Positions 48,691-57,835 of a stretch of DNA of 64,000 nucleotides are shown in pieces (positions within the stretch are counted from its first letter, which is position 1; each line of letters starts with the position of its first letter). The DNA lies in assembly GCF_009601685.2 (NCBI RefSeq), contig NZ_CP045701.2:4774001-4838000 (forward strand), read 5' to 3'. Origin of the DNA: Pseudomonas brassicacearum. Its GTDB lineage: Bacteria > Pseudomonadota > Gammaproteobacteria > Pseudomonadales > Pseudomonadaceae. Position numbers and translations under genes: made by a program. Under the pieces are notes generated by a model that saw only the letters and a list, made by a program, of their open reading frames with translations, did not search any database and was not told where the DNA came from.

Positions 48691-48702
48691 TGGTGGAACG
48701 TG

Positions 48703-48894
48703 TCAAATCCGCACGTTGCCACGCGGCCCGGCAATCGCCCAGATGATCAGGCCCAGTACCGGCAACAGCAGAATCAGCAGCACCCAGAGGATTTTCATCC
48801 CGGTTTCCGCGCCACTCTTGAGTACGTTGATGATCGCCCAGATATCGAGCGCCAGGATGATCAGGCCGACCAGGCCGTTGAAGGTGGAACCCAT
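48703..48894 (-). CDS. Small PLDc_N-type membrane protein
   Basis: 63 residues with two membrane helices (GLVGLIILALDIWAIINVL and KILWVLLILLLPVLGLIIW) and the ending AGPRG. This is the free-standing form of the phospholipase D nuclease N-terminal domain, a cell-envelope anchor of unknown role. Confidence 0.88.
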   Translation of the reverse strand: MGSTFNGLVGLIILALDIWAIINVLKSGAETGMKILWVLLILLLPVLGLIIWAIAGPRGNVRI

Positions 48895-48965
48895 GGTGTC
48901 GCTCCCAAATGGTGATGTGCACCCTTAGGATAGCGGGCCGCCGGCAAGGGTTCCGTTTTATTGCT

Positions 48966-49496
48966 TCAGACGTGGACCGCGACCTTGAGGGCTTCGAGGG
49001 CCGGCGCGGCGGCGATGCCGACTTCGGCACACAATTCCAACACCCGCGGCACGTCGTTGCCGTACACCAGCACCATCTGCAGTTCATCGTCGAGCAACTG
49101 GCTGAAGTTCATCAGCACGTAGCCGCCGTTTTCCTTGTTCAGGCTGCTCATCTGGATCTGGATGCGGTTGAGCGCGGTCAGGGCTTCGGTTTTCGCCAGT
49201 TGCTTGGGCTTGAGGTTGAACGCCACGCCGGGGCCGAACGAGGCGACGATCTGTTCGAACAGGTCCACGTAGGTGTCGGCCTGGAACAACACGGTGTCCG
49301 GCAGGCTGCCCACCACGACCCACTCACCCAATGGGATCGGGAACGTGTCGTCGTAGTTGATATCGGGGTTGGCCGCCAGGAAAGCCGTCGGATCGGCGTA
49401 GGCCTGCGCCGCTTCGTCAGCGATTTTCGCAATGTCCGCCTCGCCGAGGCAGCCGGAGCTGATTTTACCGATGAGTTCGATGAGGGCGGCTTTCAT
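48966..49496 (-). CDS. Protein of unknown function, 176 residues
   Basis: I do not recognise this family. It is acidic, soluble, with no signal peptide or membrane segment. Visible features are DINYDDTFPIPLGEWVVVG near residues 45-63, FEQIVASFGPGVAF, and a C-terminal DDELQMVLVYGNDVPRVLEL. Codon use fits the genome, so it is a real gene. It ends near the small membrane protein at 48703 with a 71-bp gap. Confidence 0.75.
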   Translation of the reverse strand: MKAALIELIGKISSGCLGEADIAKIADEAAQAYADPTAFLAANPDINYDDTFPIPLGEWVVVGSLPDTVLFQADTYVDLFEQIVASFGPGVAFNLKPKQLAKTEALTALNRIQIQMSSLNKENGGYVLMNFSQLLDDELQMVLVYGNDVPRVLELCAEVGIAAAPALEALKVAVHV

Positions 49497-49559
49497 GGGG
49501 CTGAATCCTGTGGCGAAGGGTGTTTTGAGGGCGGGCAGGATAGCGCATCACATCGGTCC

Positions 49560-49670
49560 GTAGGAGCTGCCGAGCGAAGCGAGGCTGCGATCTTTTGATC
49601 TTGACCTTTCGCTTGAGATTCAACTGCCGGGGAAAAGATCGCAGCCTCGCTTCGCTCGGCAGCTCCTACA
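49560..49670. repeat. REP element (TGTAGGAGCTG family) after the ankyrin gene
   Basis: Arms GTAGGAGCTGCCGAGCGAAG and CTTCGCTCGGCAGCTCCTAC form a perfect long inverse match, around GCGATCTTTTGATCTTGACC. The right arm gives the stop codon of the ankyrin gene. Confidence 0.9.
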
Positions 49671-50187
49671 GGCCCAACAACGTTTCCAACTGCGCCGTGG
49701 TGTCCACCGCGCCCATGGTCTTGGCAGCATCGAGGGCCGAGACGCCGTTGGCATCCTTGGCTTTCGGATCGGCGCCTTTGCCGATCAGGTAGTCGACGAT
49801 TTCCACCCGGTTGAACATCGCCGCCATCATCAGCGCGGTACGGCCATCGAAGGAAGAACCCTCCACCTGCGCACCGCCCTCCACCAGCGCCGAAACCACC
49901 GCCAGGTCGCCCTTGAACGCCGCGCCGGCAATCGGGCTCTGGCCGTTGTCGTTGCGGATTTCCGGATCGGCCTTGTGTTCCAGCAACACTTTCACCGTCT
50001 CCACATGCCCGTGGTAAGCGGCCAGCATCAACAAGGTGTCGCCCTTGTGGTTACGCAGGTTGGGCGGCAGGCCCTTGCTCAGCAACGCGGCCATCATGGC
50101 CGCATCACCCTGGCGTGCGACGTTGAACACCTGCTCGGCAAACTCGGCTGCCTCTTCCGGCGTCATCTGCCGGCTTGTATCGGACAT
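49666..50187 (-). CDS. Ankyrin-repeat protein
   Basis: 173 residues: an N-terminal helix pair (TPEEAAEFAEQVFNVARQGD), then about four ankyrin repeats with the usual marks (KGDTLLMLAAYHGHVETVKVLLEH, split; NGQSPIAGAAFKGDLAVVSALV; GRTALMMAAMFNRVEIVDYL; NGVSALDAAKTMG). Probably a cytosolic protein-protein adaptor, with no signal peptide from this start. Its TAG stop is made by the edge of the REP at 49560-49670. Confidence 0.88.
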   Translation of the reverse strand: MSDTSRQMTPEEAAEFAEQVFNVARQGDAAMMAALLSKGLPPNLRNHKGDTLLMLAAYHGHVETVKVLLEHKADPEIRNDNGQSPIAGAAFKGDLAVVSALVEGGAQVEGSSFDGRTALMMAAMFNRVEIVDYLIGKGADPKAKDANGVSALDAAKTMGAVDTTAQLETLLGL

Positions 50188-50281
50188 GGGAAACTCCACT
50201 CGGGTCTTCGCAAAGCGGCTAGTTTCCCGAGGGACCCGGGCGCTGTCATCCCTTTTTTCACTGTGCCCGTCATAGCCAGAA

Positions 50282-52120
50282 TCAATAACGCAATTGTCCG
50301 CCCTGAATCCGAGTCGCCAACTGCCGATCCACCCGCACGTAGGTATCGGTACCCGGCAGCCAGGCGTAGACCGGCTCATCACCGGTGACGCACGGGTCGA
50401 ACCCTTCAGCCTTTAGGCGAGTCTTCTGGTACTTGAAAGTGCCGGTGGTGTCCATTTTCACCTTGATGCGCAGGAACAGCGGCACCGCATAGGCGGGCAA
50501 CTGGCATTGCAAGAATTGCAACAACTCGCTGAAGTCCAGGGTCGCCAGGGATTCGGACGGGGTGATTGCCGCCATGCCGGCGCGGCCATTGGTGCCATTG
50601 ATCTCCACGCCGTAGGCCACCGCTTCGGCCACCTGCGGATGTTGCAGCAGCACATTTTCGACTTCCGTGGTGGAGACGTTTTCGCCTTTCCAGCGATAGG
50701 TATCGCCGAGGCGATCAACGAACTGCCCATGTCCGAAACCAATGTTGCGCAACAGGTCTCCGGTGTTGAAGTAACGGTCGCCCGGCACAAAGACATCCCG
50801 GCAGATGGTTTTTTCAGTCAAGGCCTGGTCGGTGTAGCCATCCAGTGGCGCCTTATCGTCGATCCGCGCCAGCAGCAGGCCCGGTTGCCCCCTGGGCACC
50901 TTTTGCATGCGACCTTGCAGGTTGCGCAACGGCAGGCCGCTGGCATGGTCGTACTGCACCAGCTCCCAGCCCATCAGAGAAAACCCGATGGTGTTGTCGA
51001 AATTCAGGATGTTGGTGAAGCCGATATTGCCATCACTGGCCGCATACAGCTCGCAGATGTGGTCGATGCCGAAACGGGTCTTGAAAGTCGACCAGGCCCC
51101 GGGCCGCAGACCGTTGCCGATCATTTTCTTCACACTGTGGTGGCGGTCATCGGCAGCGACAGGCTGGTCGATCAGGTAGCGGCACAACTCACCGACATAC
51201 CCCAGCGTGGTCGCCCGGTAACGGCGCACGTCGCTCCAGAACTGGCTGGCGCTGAACTTGCGCCGAATCGCGAACCCCGAGGCCCCACAGATCGCCGCGC
51301 CCCAGCACACGCACAGGCCTGTGGCGTGGTACAGCGGCAACGTGCAATACACGACATCGTCGGGCTGCATGTCCAGGGCGATCAGGCCGAAGCTGGTGGA
51401 CGTGCGCATCCAGCGACCATGGCGAAACACCCCGGCCTTGGGCAGCCCAGTGGTGCCTGAGGTGTAGAGATAAAAACATGGGTCATTGCAGAAAACCTGC
51501 CGGCTGCACGCCGGGTCATCGCTTGGGTAATCCTCACTGCCAGCCATCAGGTCGATGAAACCGGACGGGGCATCGGACGGAATATCGGTGCGGTCCTGAT
51601 CAGCCAGCCACCAGGTCCTGCTGCTCGACAGTGTGGTTCGCCCTCGTATGTCGTTGAAGGCCGCGACCCGTTCATCCCCCACCACCACCGCGACCGGGTT
51701 GACCAGGGCCAGGCTGTGTACCAGCGCATCGCCGGTTTGCGAGGTGTTGAGCATGGCGCTGACCGCGCCAACCTTGGCCATCGCCAGCACGCTGATCAAC
51801 AGCTGTGGCCGGTTCTCGATGAATATCGCCACACAGTCGCCCTTGCCGATGCCTTGGGCCAACAGGTAATGGGCGATGCGATTGGCCTGCGCGTTGACCT
51901 GTGCATAACTCAACACCGTATCGCCGCACAGCAGTGCCGGGCCCTGGGGATTGCGTTGCGTGGCCTGCTCGAAACACCAGCCCAGGCCGCAAGGCTGGGT
52001 CGGGTCCTGGACGTTGGCCTGCTTCATGCCTTTGACGATCCGAGGGACGGCTTTGGCAATGGCTGGCAGTTTGCGCAGCATCATGCCCCAGGTAATCGCG
52101 TCGCTGGGTGTACGACTCAT
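50282..52120 (-). CDS. Long-chain acyl-CoA synthetase, FATP-like
   Basis: Activates fatty acids to acyl-CoA through an acyl-adenylate. 612 residues of the ANL superfamily: P-loop YLYTSGTTGLPKAGV, ELYAASDGNIGF (A5 motif), YFNTGDLLRNIGFG, DRLGDTYRWKGENVSTTEVE, and KYQKTRLKAEG with the C-terminal Lys. The layout is nearer to very-long-chain/FATP synthetases than to FadD. It carries no signal peptide. I start at MSRTPSDAITWG. It is not in an operon with other beta-oxidation genes. Confidence 0.9.
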   Translation of the reverse strand: MSRTPSDAITWGMMLRKLPAIAKAVPRIVKGMKQANVQDPTQPCGLGWCFEQATQRNPQGPALLCGDTVLSYAQVNAQANRIAHYLLAQGIGKGDCVAIFIENRPQLLISVLAMAKVGAVSAMLNTSQTGDALVHSLALVNPVAVVVGDERVAAFNDIRGRTTLSSSRTWWLADQDRTDIPSDAPSGFIDLMAGSEDYPSDDPACSRQVFCNDPCFYLYTSGTTGLPKAGVFRHGRWMRTSTSFGLIALDMQPDDVVYCTLPLYHATGLCVCWGAAICGASGFAIRRKFSASQFWSDVRRYRATTLGYVGELCRYLIDQPVAADDRHHSVKKMIGNGLRPGAWSTFKTRFGIDHICELYAASDGNIGFTNILNFDNTIGFSLMGWELVQYDHASGLPLRNLQGRMQKVPRGQPGLLLARIDDKAPLDGYTDQALTEKTICRDVFVPGDRYFNTGDLLRNIGFGHGQFVDRLGDTYRWKGENVSTTEVENVLLQHPQVAEAVAYGVEINGTNGRAGMAAITPSESLATLDFSELLQFLQCQLPAYAVPLFLRIKVKMDTTGTFKYQKTRLKAEGFDPCVTGDEPVYAWLPGTDTYVRVDRQLATRIQGGQLRY

Positions 52121-52473
52121 GGTGATCTTCCCCGTTCGACCTCGTGGGTCTCGGTTCTTGTTATCAGGCAGCTGATTTTGGCTCGAAAGTACGCCCGCGA
52201 TTGCGGCGCTGTACACGCGGTTTTTGCAATGTTTTGTATCCGCTGCCCGAGGCAGGCGAAGCGTGAGCGTCGGAAAACGATTTGGTTCCAAAAATCATCT
52301 CCCGACCACGCAAAATGCAGGATGCACGATCGCCATTCATGCAATATGCACGAAATCAAAAACACAGTAAAAAGTTAACTTATTGTTTTAAAAGGATTTT
52401 ATATAACCTTAAATGCTGGCACAGACAGTGCAACCTCCCCTCCACGGTTTGCCATACCATGGAGCAGTCAACT
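52121..52473. other. Divergent intergenic region, 353 bp
   Basis: No gene. The part near 52300-52440 is AT-rich, holding ATGCA repeats and a TTTTAAAAGG stretch, and should carry the promoters of the acyl-CoA synthetase and of the DUF3509 gene. No clear operator was found. Confidence 0.4.
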
Positions 52474-52752
52474 ATGAACATGATTCAAGAAAAGTTTGCG
52501 TCCCTGTTTTCCAACTACGAAGTGACCACCCAGCCCCGCCCGGATGGCGGCATTCTGCTGACCTTGCGTAATAGCGACGGCAAGCTGTTCAAACGCACGA
52601 TTTCCTACGCTCAACTGCATGCTGGGGATCAGTTGTCCTGGGCGATCAGCGCGATCCGTCGTGACCTGGCTGAACAGGCTAGCGAGTTGCCACAGATCAC
52701 CTTGTTGCAGAGCCAGCATCGGTTTGCTTTGCCGACTTACCATAGCGCGTGA
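52474..52752 (+). CDS. DUF3509 protein
   Basis: 92 residues. NMIQEKFASLFSNYEV at the start and GGILLTLRNSDGKLFKRTISYAQL, with QLSWAISAIRRDLAEQ, identify the Pseudomonas DUF3509 family. Soluble; function unknown. A GGAG lies before the ATG used; an ATG five codons earlier (52459) is also possible. Its own terminator follows. Confidence 0.87.
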   Translation: MNMIQEKFASLFSNYEVTTQPRPDGGILLTLRNSDGKLFKRTISYAQLHAGDQLSWAISAIRRDLAEQASELPQITLLQSQHRFALPTYHSA

Positions 52753-52784
52753 GTCTGCTGGAAAAACGCGGTGCTGCTTGCTTG

Positions 52785-52829
52785 AAAAAACGGCGCTTCT
52801 TTCAGAAATGGGAAGCGCCGTTTTTTTTG
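52785..52829 (+). terminator. Terminator after the DUF3509 gene
   Basis: A 15-bp stem (AAAAAACGGCGCTTC with its complement) and a run of T. Confidence 0.94.
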
Positions 52830-52861
52830 CGCCTTGGGAAAGCCCGCCATTGCGGGTGATC

Positions 52862-52934
52862 GGTGTCTATATCCGTTGCTGCGGTAACGGCCACTGACGG
52901 TTCCGCCCTTACCGAAGAAACGGATATACACACC
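52862..52934. repeat. Miniature inverted-repeat element
   Basis: Sixteen-bp inverted ends match at 15 of 16 (GGTGTCTATATCCGTT and the complement of AACGGATATACACACC), 41 bp apart, with an inner GGTAACGG/CTTACC partial dyad. It is unlike the two REP families. I recall similar TATATCCGTT...GGTTCCGC sequences in other Pseudomonas intergenic regions. Confidence 0.7.
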
Positions 52935-52980
52935 AAATTCTGCCCGTAAAACTACGCTTCACATCACAGCCAAACGCGAG

Positions 52981-53514
52981 TCAATCCTCCAAACGAGGAA
53001 ACCGGCGAGCAATATCATCCCCCGTAACCTCAGCAACCAACCCCTGCAAATCACCAGATAAACGAATCGTAACGAAATGCGGCCTCTCCCCCCTGTCAAA
53101 CCAATGCGGCGTACCAGCAGGCACCGTTATCAAGTCATTCCTTTCACACAGCACCGCATAGACATAATCGCCAACGTGCAGGTTAAACAAGCCACGACCA
53201 GCAACAAAAAACCGCACTTCATCCTGACCATGGCGATACTCATCGAGCACCTCGGCCTGTTCAATGTGATCGCTGCTAACACTGACGACATCGACCGCCA
53301 CATAACCGCGCTCAGTCATCAACCCATCGATCTGAGCCTGGTAAGCCGCAATAATGTCCTCCTCACTGGCACCCGGCTGGATTTTCACCGCCGCTTCCCA
53401 ACGGGCAAAATGAACACCTTGTTCAGCCAACGTCGCGGCAATGTCCTCAAAATGGGTCAACACCTTGTTCGGGATGTCGGGGTTCGAAACGTGATAGACG
53501 GACAGGCTGCTCAT
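52981..53514 (-). CDS. mtnD: Acireductone dioxygenase homologue with altered metal site
   Basis: A cupin of 177 residues, from the methionine salvage pathway, where Fe-ARD splits acireductone to the methionine precursor and formate. Alignable to known ARDs from MSSLSVYHVSNPD to PRLED. The usual metal set is His-x-His-(x3)-Glu and a later His. Here the first His is Tyr93 (DEYRHGQDEVRFF); His95, Glu99 and His137 (GTPHWFD) remain. A few residues are also missing just before the motif. The mtnB and mtnC genes normally beside it are absent. Codon use looks more AT-rich than in its neighbours. Activity is doubtful or altered. Confidence 0.87.
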   Translation of the reverse strand: MSSLSVYHVSNPDIPNKVLTHFEDIAATLAEQGVHFARWEAAVKIQPGASEEDIIAAYQAQIDGLMTERGYVAVDVVSVSSDHIEQAEVLDEYRHGQDEVRFFVAGRGLFNLHVGDYVYAVLCERNDLITVPAGTPHWFDRGERPHFVTIRLSGDLQGLVAEVTGDDIARRFPRLED

Positions 53515-53548
53515 GACAAAGGCTCCAGAAAGTTAACGGTTCGAAGGC

Positions 53549-54694
53549 TCATGGCCGGTCCTCTTGCATGCGGGTGGCAATGATAACGGCTGCCGCGAAG
53601 GCCGCGAGGCTGGCGAGGCTGAACGTCCAGCTGGCGCCCAAGGCGTTCCAGCTGTAGCCGGAATACAACGCGCCCAAGGCCCCGCCCGTGCCGGCCAGCG
53701 CCGCGTAGAGCGCCTGCCCCTGGCCTTGTTGGCGAGGCCCGAAGCTGCGTTGCACGAAATGGATGGCGGCGGCATGAAAGCTGCCGAAGGTCGCCGCATG
53801 CAGCACCTGGGCGAACAACAACACCCAGAGAAACTCGGCCAGCGAACCCAGCAACAACCAGCGCAACGCCGCCAGCAGGAAGCTCGCCAGCAGTACCCGG
53901 CGCACGGAAAACCGCGCCAGGATCCGGCTCATCAGCAAGAAGACCAATACTTCAGCCACAACACCGAGGGCCCAGAGCAGGCCGATCAGCCCGCGACTGT
54001 AGCCCAGGCGTTCGAGGTGCAAGGTCAGGAAGGTGTAATACGGCCCGTGGCTCACCTGCATCAGGCCCACACAGGTATAGAACGCCAGCACGCCAGGGTT
54101 GCGCAGTTGCCGCAGGAACCCCTCCCCCGCGATTCGCGGCCCCTGCAATGGCTGGGCGTTGGGCACCCAGAAACTGGCGAGGACGATGCCGGCCATGATC
54201 AACACCAGCGCCACCGGGTAGATGTCCAGGCTCAGCCATTCGAACAAGCGGCCGAGCACGACCACGGTGACGATGAAACCGATGGAACCCCATAGGCGGA
54301 CCTGGCTGTAGCGCGAGGCCTGCCCACCCAAATGGGCCAGGGTAATGACTTCGAATTGCGGCAACACCGCGTGCCAGAAAAACGCATGCAGCGCCATGAC
54401 CATCGCCAGCCAGGCGTAGCTTTTGTCGATGAAGATCAGCGAAAACGCCAGCAGCGTGCAGACAGCGCCAAAACGCACGATCGCCAGGCGCCGGCCGGTG
54501 TAGTCCCCCAGCCAACCCCAGATGTTCGGCGCCACGCAGCGCATCAGCATGGGAATCGCCACCAGCTCGCCGATGCGCGCTGCGTTGAACCCCAGGTGAT
54601 CGAAATACAGCGCCAGGAACGGCGCCGTCGAACCGAGCAGCGCGAAATAGAACAGATAGAAGCTGGAGAGCCGCCAGTACGGCAGTGCCGCCAC
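53549..54694 (-). CDS. MFS transporter, HcaT-like (MFS_1_like)
   Basis: 381 residues, twelve helices. The N-terminus YWRLSSFYLFYFALLGSTAPFLALYFDHLGF and WGSIGFIVTVVVLG mark the phenylpropionate-permease-like group. Substrate unknown; the gene keeps its place between aroC and the mtn genes as in P. aeruginosa PA1682 from memory. 34 bp separate it from aroC and 34 bp from mtnD, so all three may be one transcript. Confidence 0.87.
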   Translation of the reverse strand: MAALPYWRLSSFYLFYFALLGSTAPFLALYFDHLGFNAARIGELVAIPMLMRCVAPNIWGWLGDYTGRRLAIVRFGAVCTLLAFSLIFIDKSYAWLAMVMALHAFFWHAVLPQFEVITLAHLGGQASRYSQVRLWGSIGFIVTVVVLGRLFEWLSLDIYPVALVLIMAGIVLASFWVPNAQPLQGPRIAGEGFLRQLRNPGVLAFYTCVGLMQVSHGPYYTFLTLHLERLGYSRGLIGLLWALGVVAEVLVFLLMSRILARFSVRRVLLASFLLAALRWLLLGSLAEFLWVLLFAQVLHAATFGSFHAAAIHFVQRSFGPRQQGQGQALYAALAGTGGALGALYSGYSWNALGASWTFSLASLAAFAAAVIIATRMQEDRP

Positions 54695-54728
54695 GGTCGT
54701 CAGGCCGCGGCGGCTGGCAGGCCAGCCA

Positions 54729-55820
54729 TCAAAGCTGCCCCAGCACCGGAGTGCTGACCCGAACGTCGGCGTTCTGGCCGCGATGCCGCAGCAGGTGGTC
54801 CATCAGCACGATGGCCATCATTGCCTCGGCGATGGGCGTGGCACGAATGCCGACGCACGGGTCATGACGGCCCTTGGTGATGACGTCCACCGGGTTGCCA
54901 TGGATGTCGATGGAACGCCCCGGCGTGGTGATGCTGGACGTCGGCTTCAAGGCCAGGTGCGCCACGATCGGCTGGCCCGAGGAAATGCCACCGAGGATGC
55001 CGCCGGCATTGTTGCTCAGGAAACCTTGCGGGGTCAGTTCGTCACGGTGCTCGGTGCCGCGCTGGGCAACACAGGCGAAACCGGCGCCGATCTCCACGCC
55101 TTTTACCGCGTTGATGCTCATCAGCGCGTGGGCCAGCTCGGCGTCGAGGCGGTCGAAGATCGGTTCGCCAAGGCCGGGCATCACTCCTTCGGCCACCACG
55201 GTGATCTTCGCGCCGACCGAATCCTGGTCGCGGCGCAATTGGTCCATGTAGGCCTCGAGTTCCGGCACTTTGTCCGGGTCGGGGCAGAAGAAGGCGTTCT
55301 GTTCCACCGAGTCCCAGGTCTTGAACGGGATTTCGATGGGGCCCAACTGGCTCATGTAGCCACGAATGACGATGCCCTGGCTGGCCAGGTACTTCTTGGC
55401 AATCGCCCCGGCCGCCACGCGCATGGCGGTTTCCCGGGCCGAACTGCGACCGCCGCCACGGTAGTCGCGCTCACCGTATTTGTGGTGGTAGGTGTAGTCG
55501 GCGTGGGCCGGGCGGAACAGGTCCTTGATGGCCGAGTAGTCCTTGGACTTCTGGTCGGTGTTGCGGATCAGCAGGCCGATGGCGCAGCCGGTGGTGCGCC
55601 CTTCGAACACGCCGGACAGGATTTCGACTTCATCGGCTTCCTGGCGCTGGGTGGTGTGGCGGCTGGTGCCGGGCTTGCGCCGGTCCAGGTCACGCTGCAG
55701 GTCGTCCAGGGAAATCTCCAGGCCCGGCGGGCAGCCGTCGACAATGGCGACCAACGCCGGGCCATGGCTTTCGCCCGCGGTGGTGACAGTGAACAGCTTG
55801 CCGTAGGTATTGCCGGACAT
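54729..55820 (-). CDS. aroC: Chorismate synthase
   Basis: Last step of the shikimate pathway: EPSP to chorismate, with reduced FMN. 363 residues, cytosolic. The family signatures are [18 protein letters not shown], the [19 protein letters not shown] region (two Arg, binding) and the [15 protein letters not shown] plus [17 protein letters not shown] near the end. Confidence 0.98.
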   Translation of the reverse strand: MSGNTYGKLFTVTTAGESHGPALVAIVDGCPPGLEISLDDLQRDLDRRKPGTSRHTTQRQEADEVEILSGVFEGRTTGCAIGLLIRNTDQKSKDYSAIKDLFRPAHADYTYHHKYGERDYRGGGRSSARETAMRVAAGAIAKKYLASQGIVIRGYMSQLGPIEIPFKTWDSVEQNAFFCPDPDKVPELEAYMDQLRRDQDSVGAKITVVAEGVMPGLGEPIFDRLDAELAHALMSINAVKGVEIGAGFACVAQRGTEHRDELTPQGFLSNNAGGILGGISSGQPIVAHLALKPTSSITTPGRSIDIHGNPVDVITKGRHDPCVGIRATPIAEAMMAIVLMDHLLRHRGQNADVRVSTPVLGQL

Positions 55821-55962
55821 GCAGGGTGCTCCGTGAAATCGCTGAGAGACTCAACCTTGGATTCGTAATGCGCGCCAGTATACGCAGGCTCCCCGCGTAG
55901 TTCATCCTCGAACCTTATCGGCGGCCACCAGTCCAACCGGCACCTTCATAACCAATGGCGTG

Positions 55963-56928
55963 ATGATGTTAAAGCTGCTTGCCTTAAGCCTGACCTTGTT
56001 AACCGGCCTGTTTTGCAGCCTGGCCCAGGCCACGGTGCTGCAACGCCCGATCAGCCTCGACACGGGCAACGGTGAGCTGTTCGGCTCGTTGTTGCTGCCC
56101 AAGTCCGACACGCCAGTGCCGGTTGTCCTGATCATTTCCGGGTCGGGTCCTACGGATCGCGACGGAAACAACCCCGACGGTGGGCGCAATGACAGCCTCA
56201 AGCGCCTGGCCTGGGTGCTGGCCAAACACAACATCGCCAGCGTGCGCTATGACAAACGCGGAGTGGCCGCCAGCCTCGCGGCGACGCCGGACGAACGTAA
56301 CCTGAGCGTCGAGGCCTATGTGGCCGATGCCGTGGCCTGGAGCCACAAGCTCGCCGCCGATCCGCGCCTGGGCCCGTTGATCCTGCTGGGCCACAGCGAA
56401 GGCGCGTTGATCGCCAGCCTCGCCGCGCCCCAGGCCAACGCGGCGGCGGTGATTTCGCTGTCCGGCAGCGCCCGGCCGATCGACCAGGTGCTGCGCCAAC
56501 AACTGAGCAACCGCCTGCCACCACAGCTGATGTTGCGCAGCAATGAGTTGCTCGACAGCCTCAAGGCCGGTCGACTCGACGATAACGTGCCGGCGCAACT
56601 GCAGGTCATATTTCGCCCCAGCGTACAGCCCTACCTGATTTCGTTGTTCCGCCAGAACCCTGCCCAGGCCTTCGCGGCGTTGAAAATGCCGGCCTTGATC
56701 CTCCAGGGCAGCCACGACATCCAGGTCAGCGTCGATGACGCCAGGCAGTTGAAAGCCGCCAAGCCCGACGCTGAATTGGCGCTGATCGAAGGCATGAACC
56801 ACGTGATGCGCATCGTGCCCAACGACGTGAAACGGCAATTGGCCTCCTACAAGAATCCCGACCTGCCCTTGGCCGCCGAACTCGGTACGCGGATTCTGCG
56901 TTTTATAGACTCGTTAGCCGCGCGTTAG
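55963..56928 (+). CDS. Exported alpha/beta hydrolase
   Basis: About 321 residues with a signal peptide (MMLKLLALSLTLLTGLFC, cleavage near AQA-TV). Core motifs: LIISGSGPTDRDGNN (oxyanion hole), RYDKRGVAAS, elbow LLGHSEGALIAS (Ser), LQGSHDIQVS (acid) and GMNHVMR (His). So probably a periplasmic serine esterase; substrate unknown. It is divergent from aroC, in the place of PA1680. The exact start among three adjacent codons is uncertain. Confidence 0.87.
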   Translation: MMLKLLALSLTLLTGLFCSLAQATVLQRPISLDTGNGELFGSLLLPKSDTPVPVVLIISGSGPTDRDGNNPDGGRNDSLKRLAWVLAKHNIASVRYDKRGVAASLAATPDERNLSVEAYVADAVAWSHKLAADPRLGPLILLGHSEGALIASLAAPQANAAAVISLSGSARPIDQVLRQQLSNRLPPQLMLRSNELLDSLKAGRLDDNVPAQLQVIFRPSVQPYLISLFRQNPAQAFAALKMPALILQGSHDIQVSVDDARQLKAAKPDAELALIEGMNHVMRIVPNDVKRQLASYKNPDLPLAAELGTRILRFIDSLAAR

Positions 56929-57034
56929 GCGGTTTTAGTTGATTTAACTTCAGGACTGGCAAAAACGGCCGATAGCCCGGTGTCGGATAGCGCAATGGCT
57001 ACCGACCCGCCGGCCTGGACAGGATTTTGCCGTT

Positions 57035-57823
57035 ATGACTGAAACTCAAGCTTCCCCCGACACTGCTGCCGAAGCCCCCGCCTCGTCTGCGGTGGAGCTG
57101 CCGTGGGCCGACGTGCATACCGAGCATCACAAAATGCTCCGGCTGGCGCCGCTCAAGACCGACCGCGCCACCGGTGCGCGGCCATTGCGGTTTGTCGAGT
57201 TCAGCTATGCCGAGCGCCACAGCAAGGAGCGCAGTTTGCTGCGCATGAGCATCCAGTTGCCGAACCAGCGCGTGCGCAAGGAACAGAATCATCTGGACGT
57301 CTGGGCCGACCACGTCGAAAAACGCCTGTTTTTTTCCCCGGACAACCTGCAAGTCGAGCCGTTTAACCGTGGCATCGGCCGTTTCCTGGCGGCCCAGGGC
57401 ATTACCTGGGCCAAGAAACGCTGGTCGGCCTACCAGGTGAACGGCACCGACCTGGACAACAAGGACGCCCTGAACGAAGACACTCGCCTGCGCCGCGACC
57501 GCTTTCTCAAGGCCCAAGGTTTCGAGGTGGTCTACGCCGACGCCCAGCACCTCAAGGGCAGCGTCAAGCCAACCCACGTTGGCGATCTGCTCGGGGACTG
57601 GAACACCGAGAAGCTGCAGTTCGTGGAAATCCTTGAAGCGGCGCAGATGCTGCAACAGGCCGAGCAGAACCTGGCGGAACAGGAAGTCAAACTCAAGCAG
57701 CAGGAAGAAAGGGTCACCAAGTTCAAGCGCGAAGACGCCGGCCTGCGCTTCACCATCACCTGCCTGGTGGCCTTCGCCATGTTCCAGGCGGGATTGCTGA
57801 TCTGGATAGCGACGCGCCATTAA
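57035..57823 (+). CDS. Coiled-coil protein with C-terminal membrane anchor
   Basis: 262 residues, not in a family I can name. An acidic Ala/Pro N-terminus, a central Arg-rich domain (FVEFSYAERHSKERSLLRM, VEKRLFFSPDNLQVEPFNRG), a coiled coil around residues 195-235 (Gln/Glu/Lys-rich), and one C-terminal helix (FTITCLVAFAMFQAGLLIWI). So likely anchored by its tail in the inner membrane, with the rest in the cytosol. It matches the position of PA1679. Confidence 0.78.
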   Translation: MTETQASPDTAAEAPASSAVELPWADVHTEHHKMLRLAPLKTDRATGARPLRFVEFSYAERHSKERSLLRMSIQLPNQRVRKEQNHLDVWADHVEKRLFFSPDNLQVEPFNRGIGRFLAAQGITWAKKRWSAYQVNGTDLDNKDALNEDTRLRRDRFLKAQGFEVVYADAQHLKGSVKPTHVGDLLGDWNTEKLQFVEILEAAQMLQQAEQNLAEQEVKLKQQEERVTKFKREDAGLRFTITCLVAFAMFQAGLLIWIATRH

Positions 57824-57835
57824 GCCCGACAGCCC

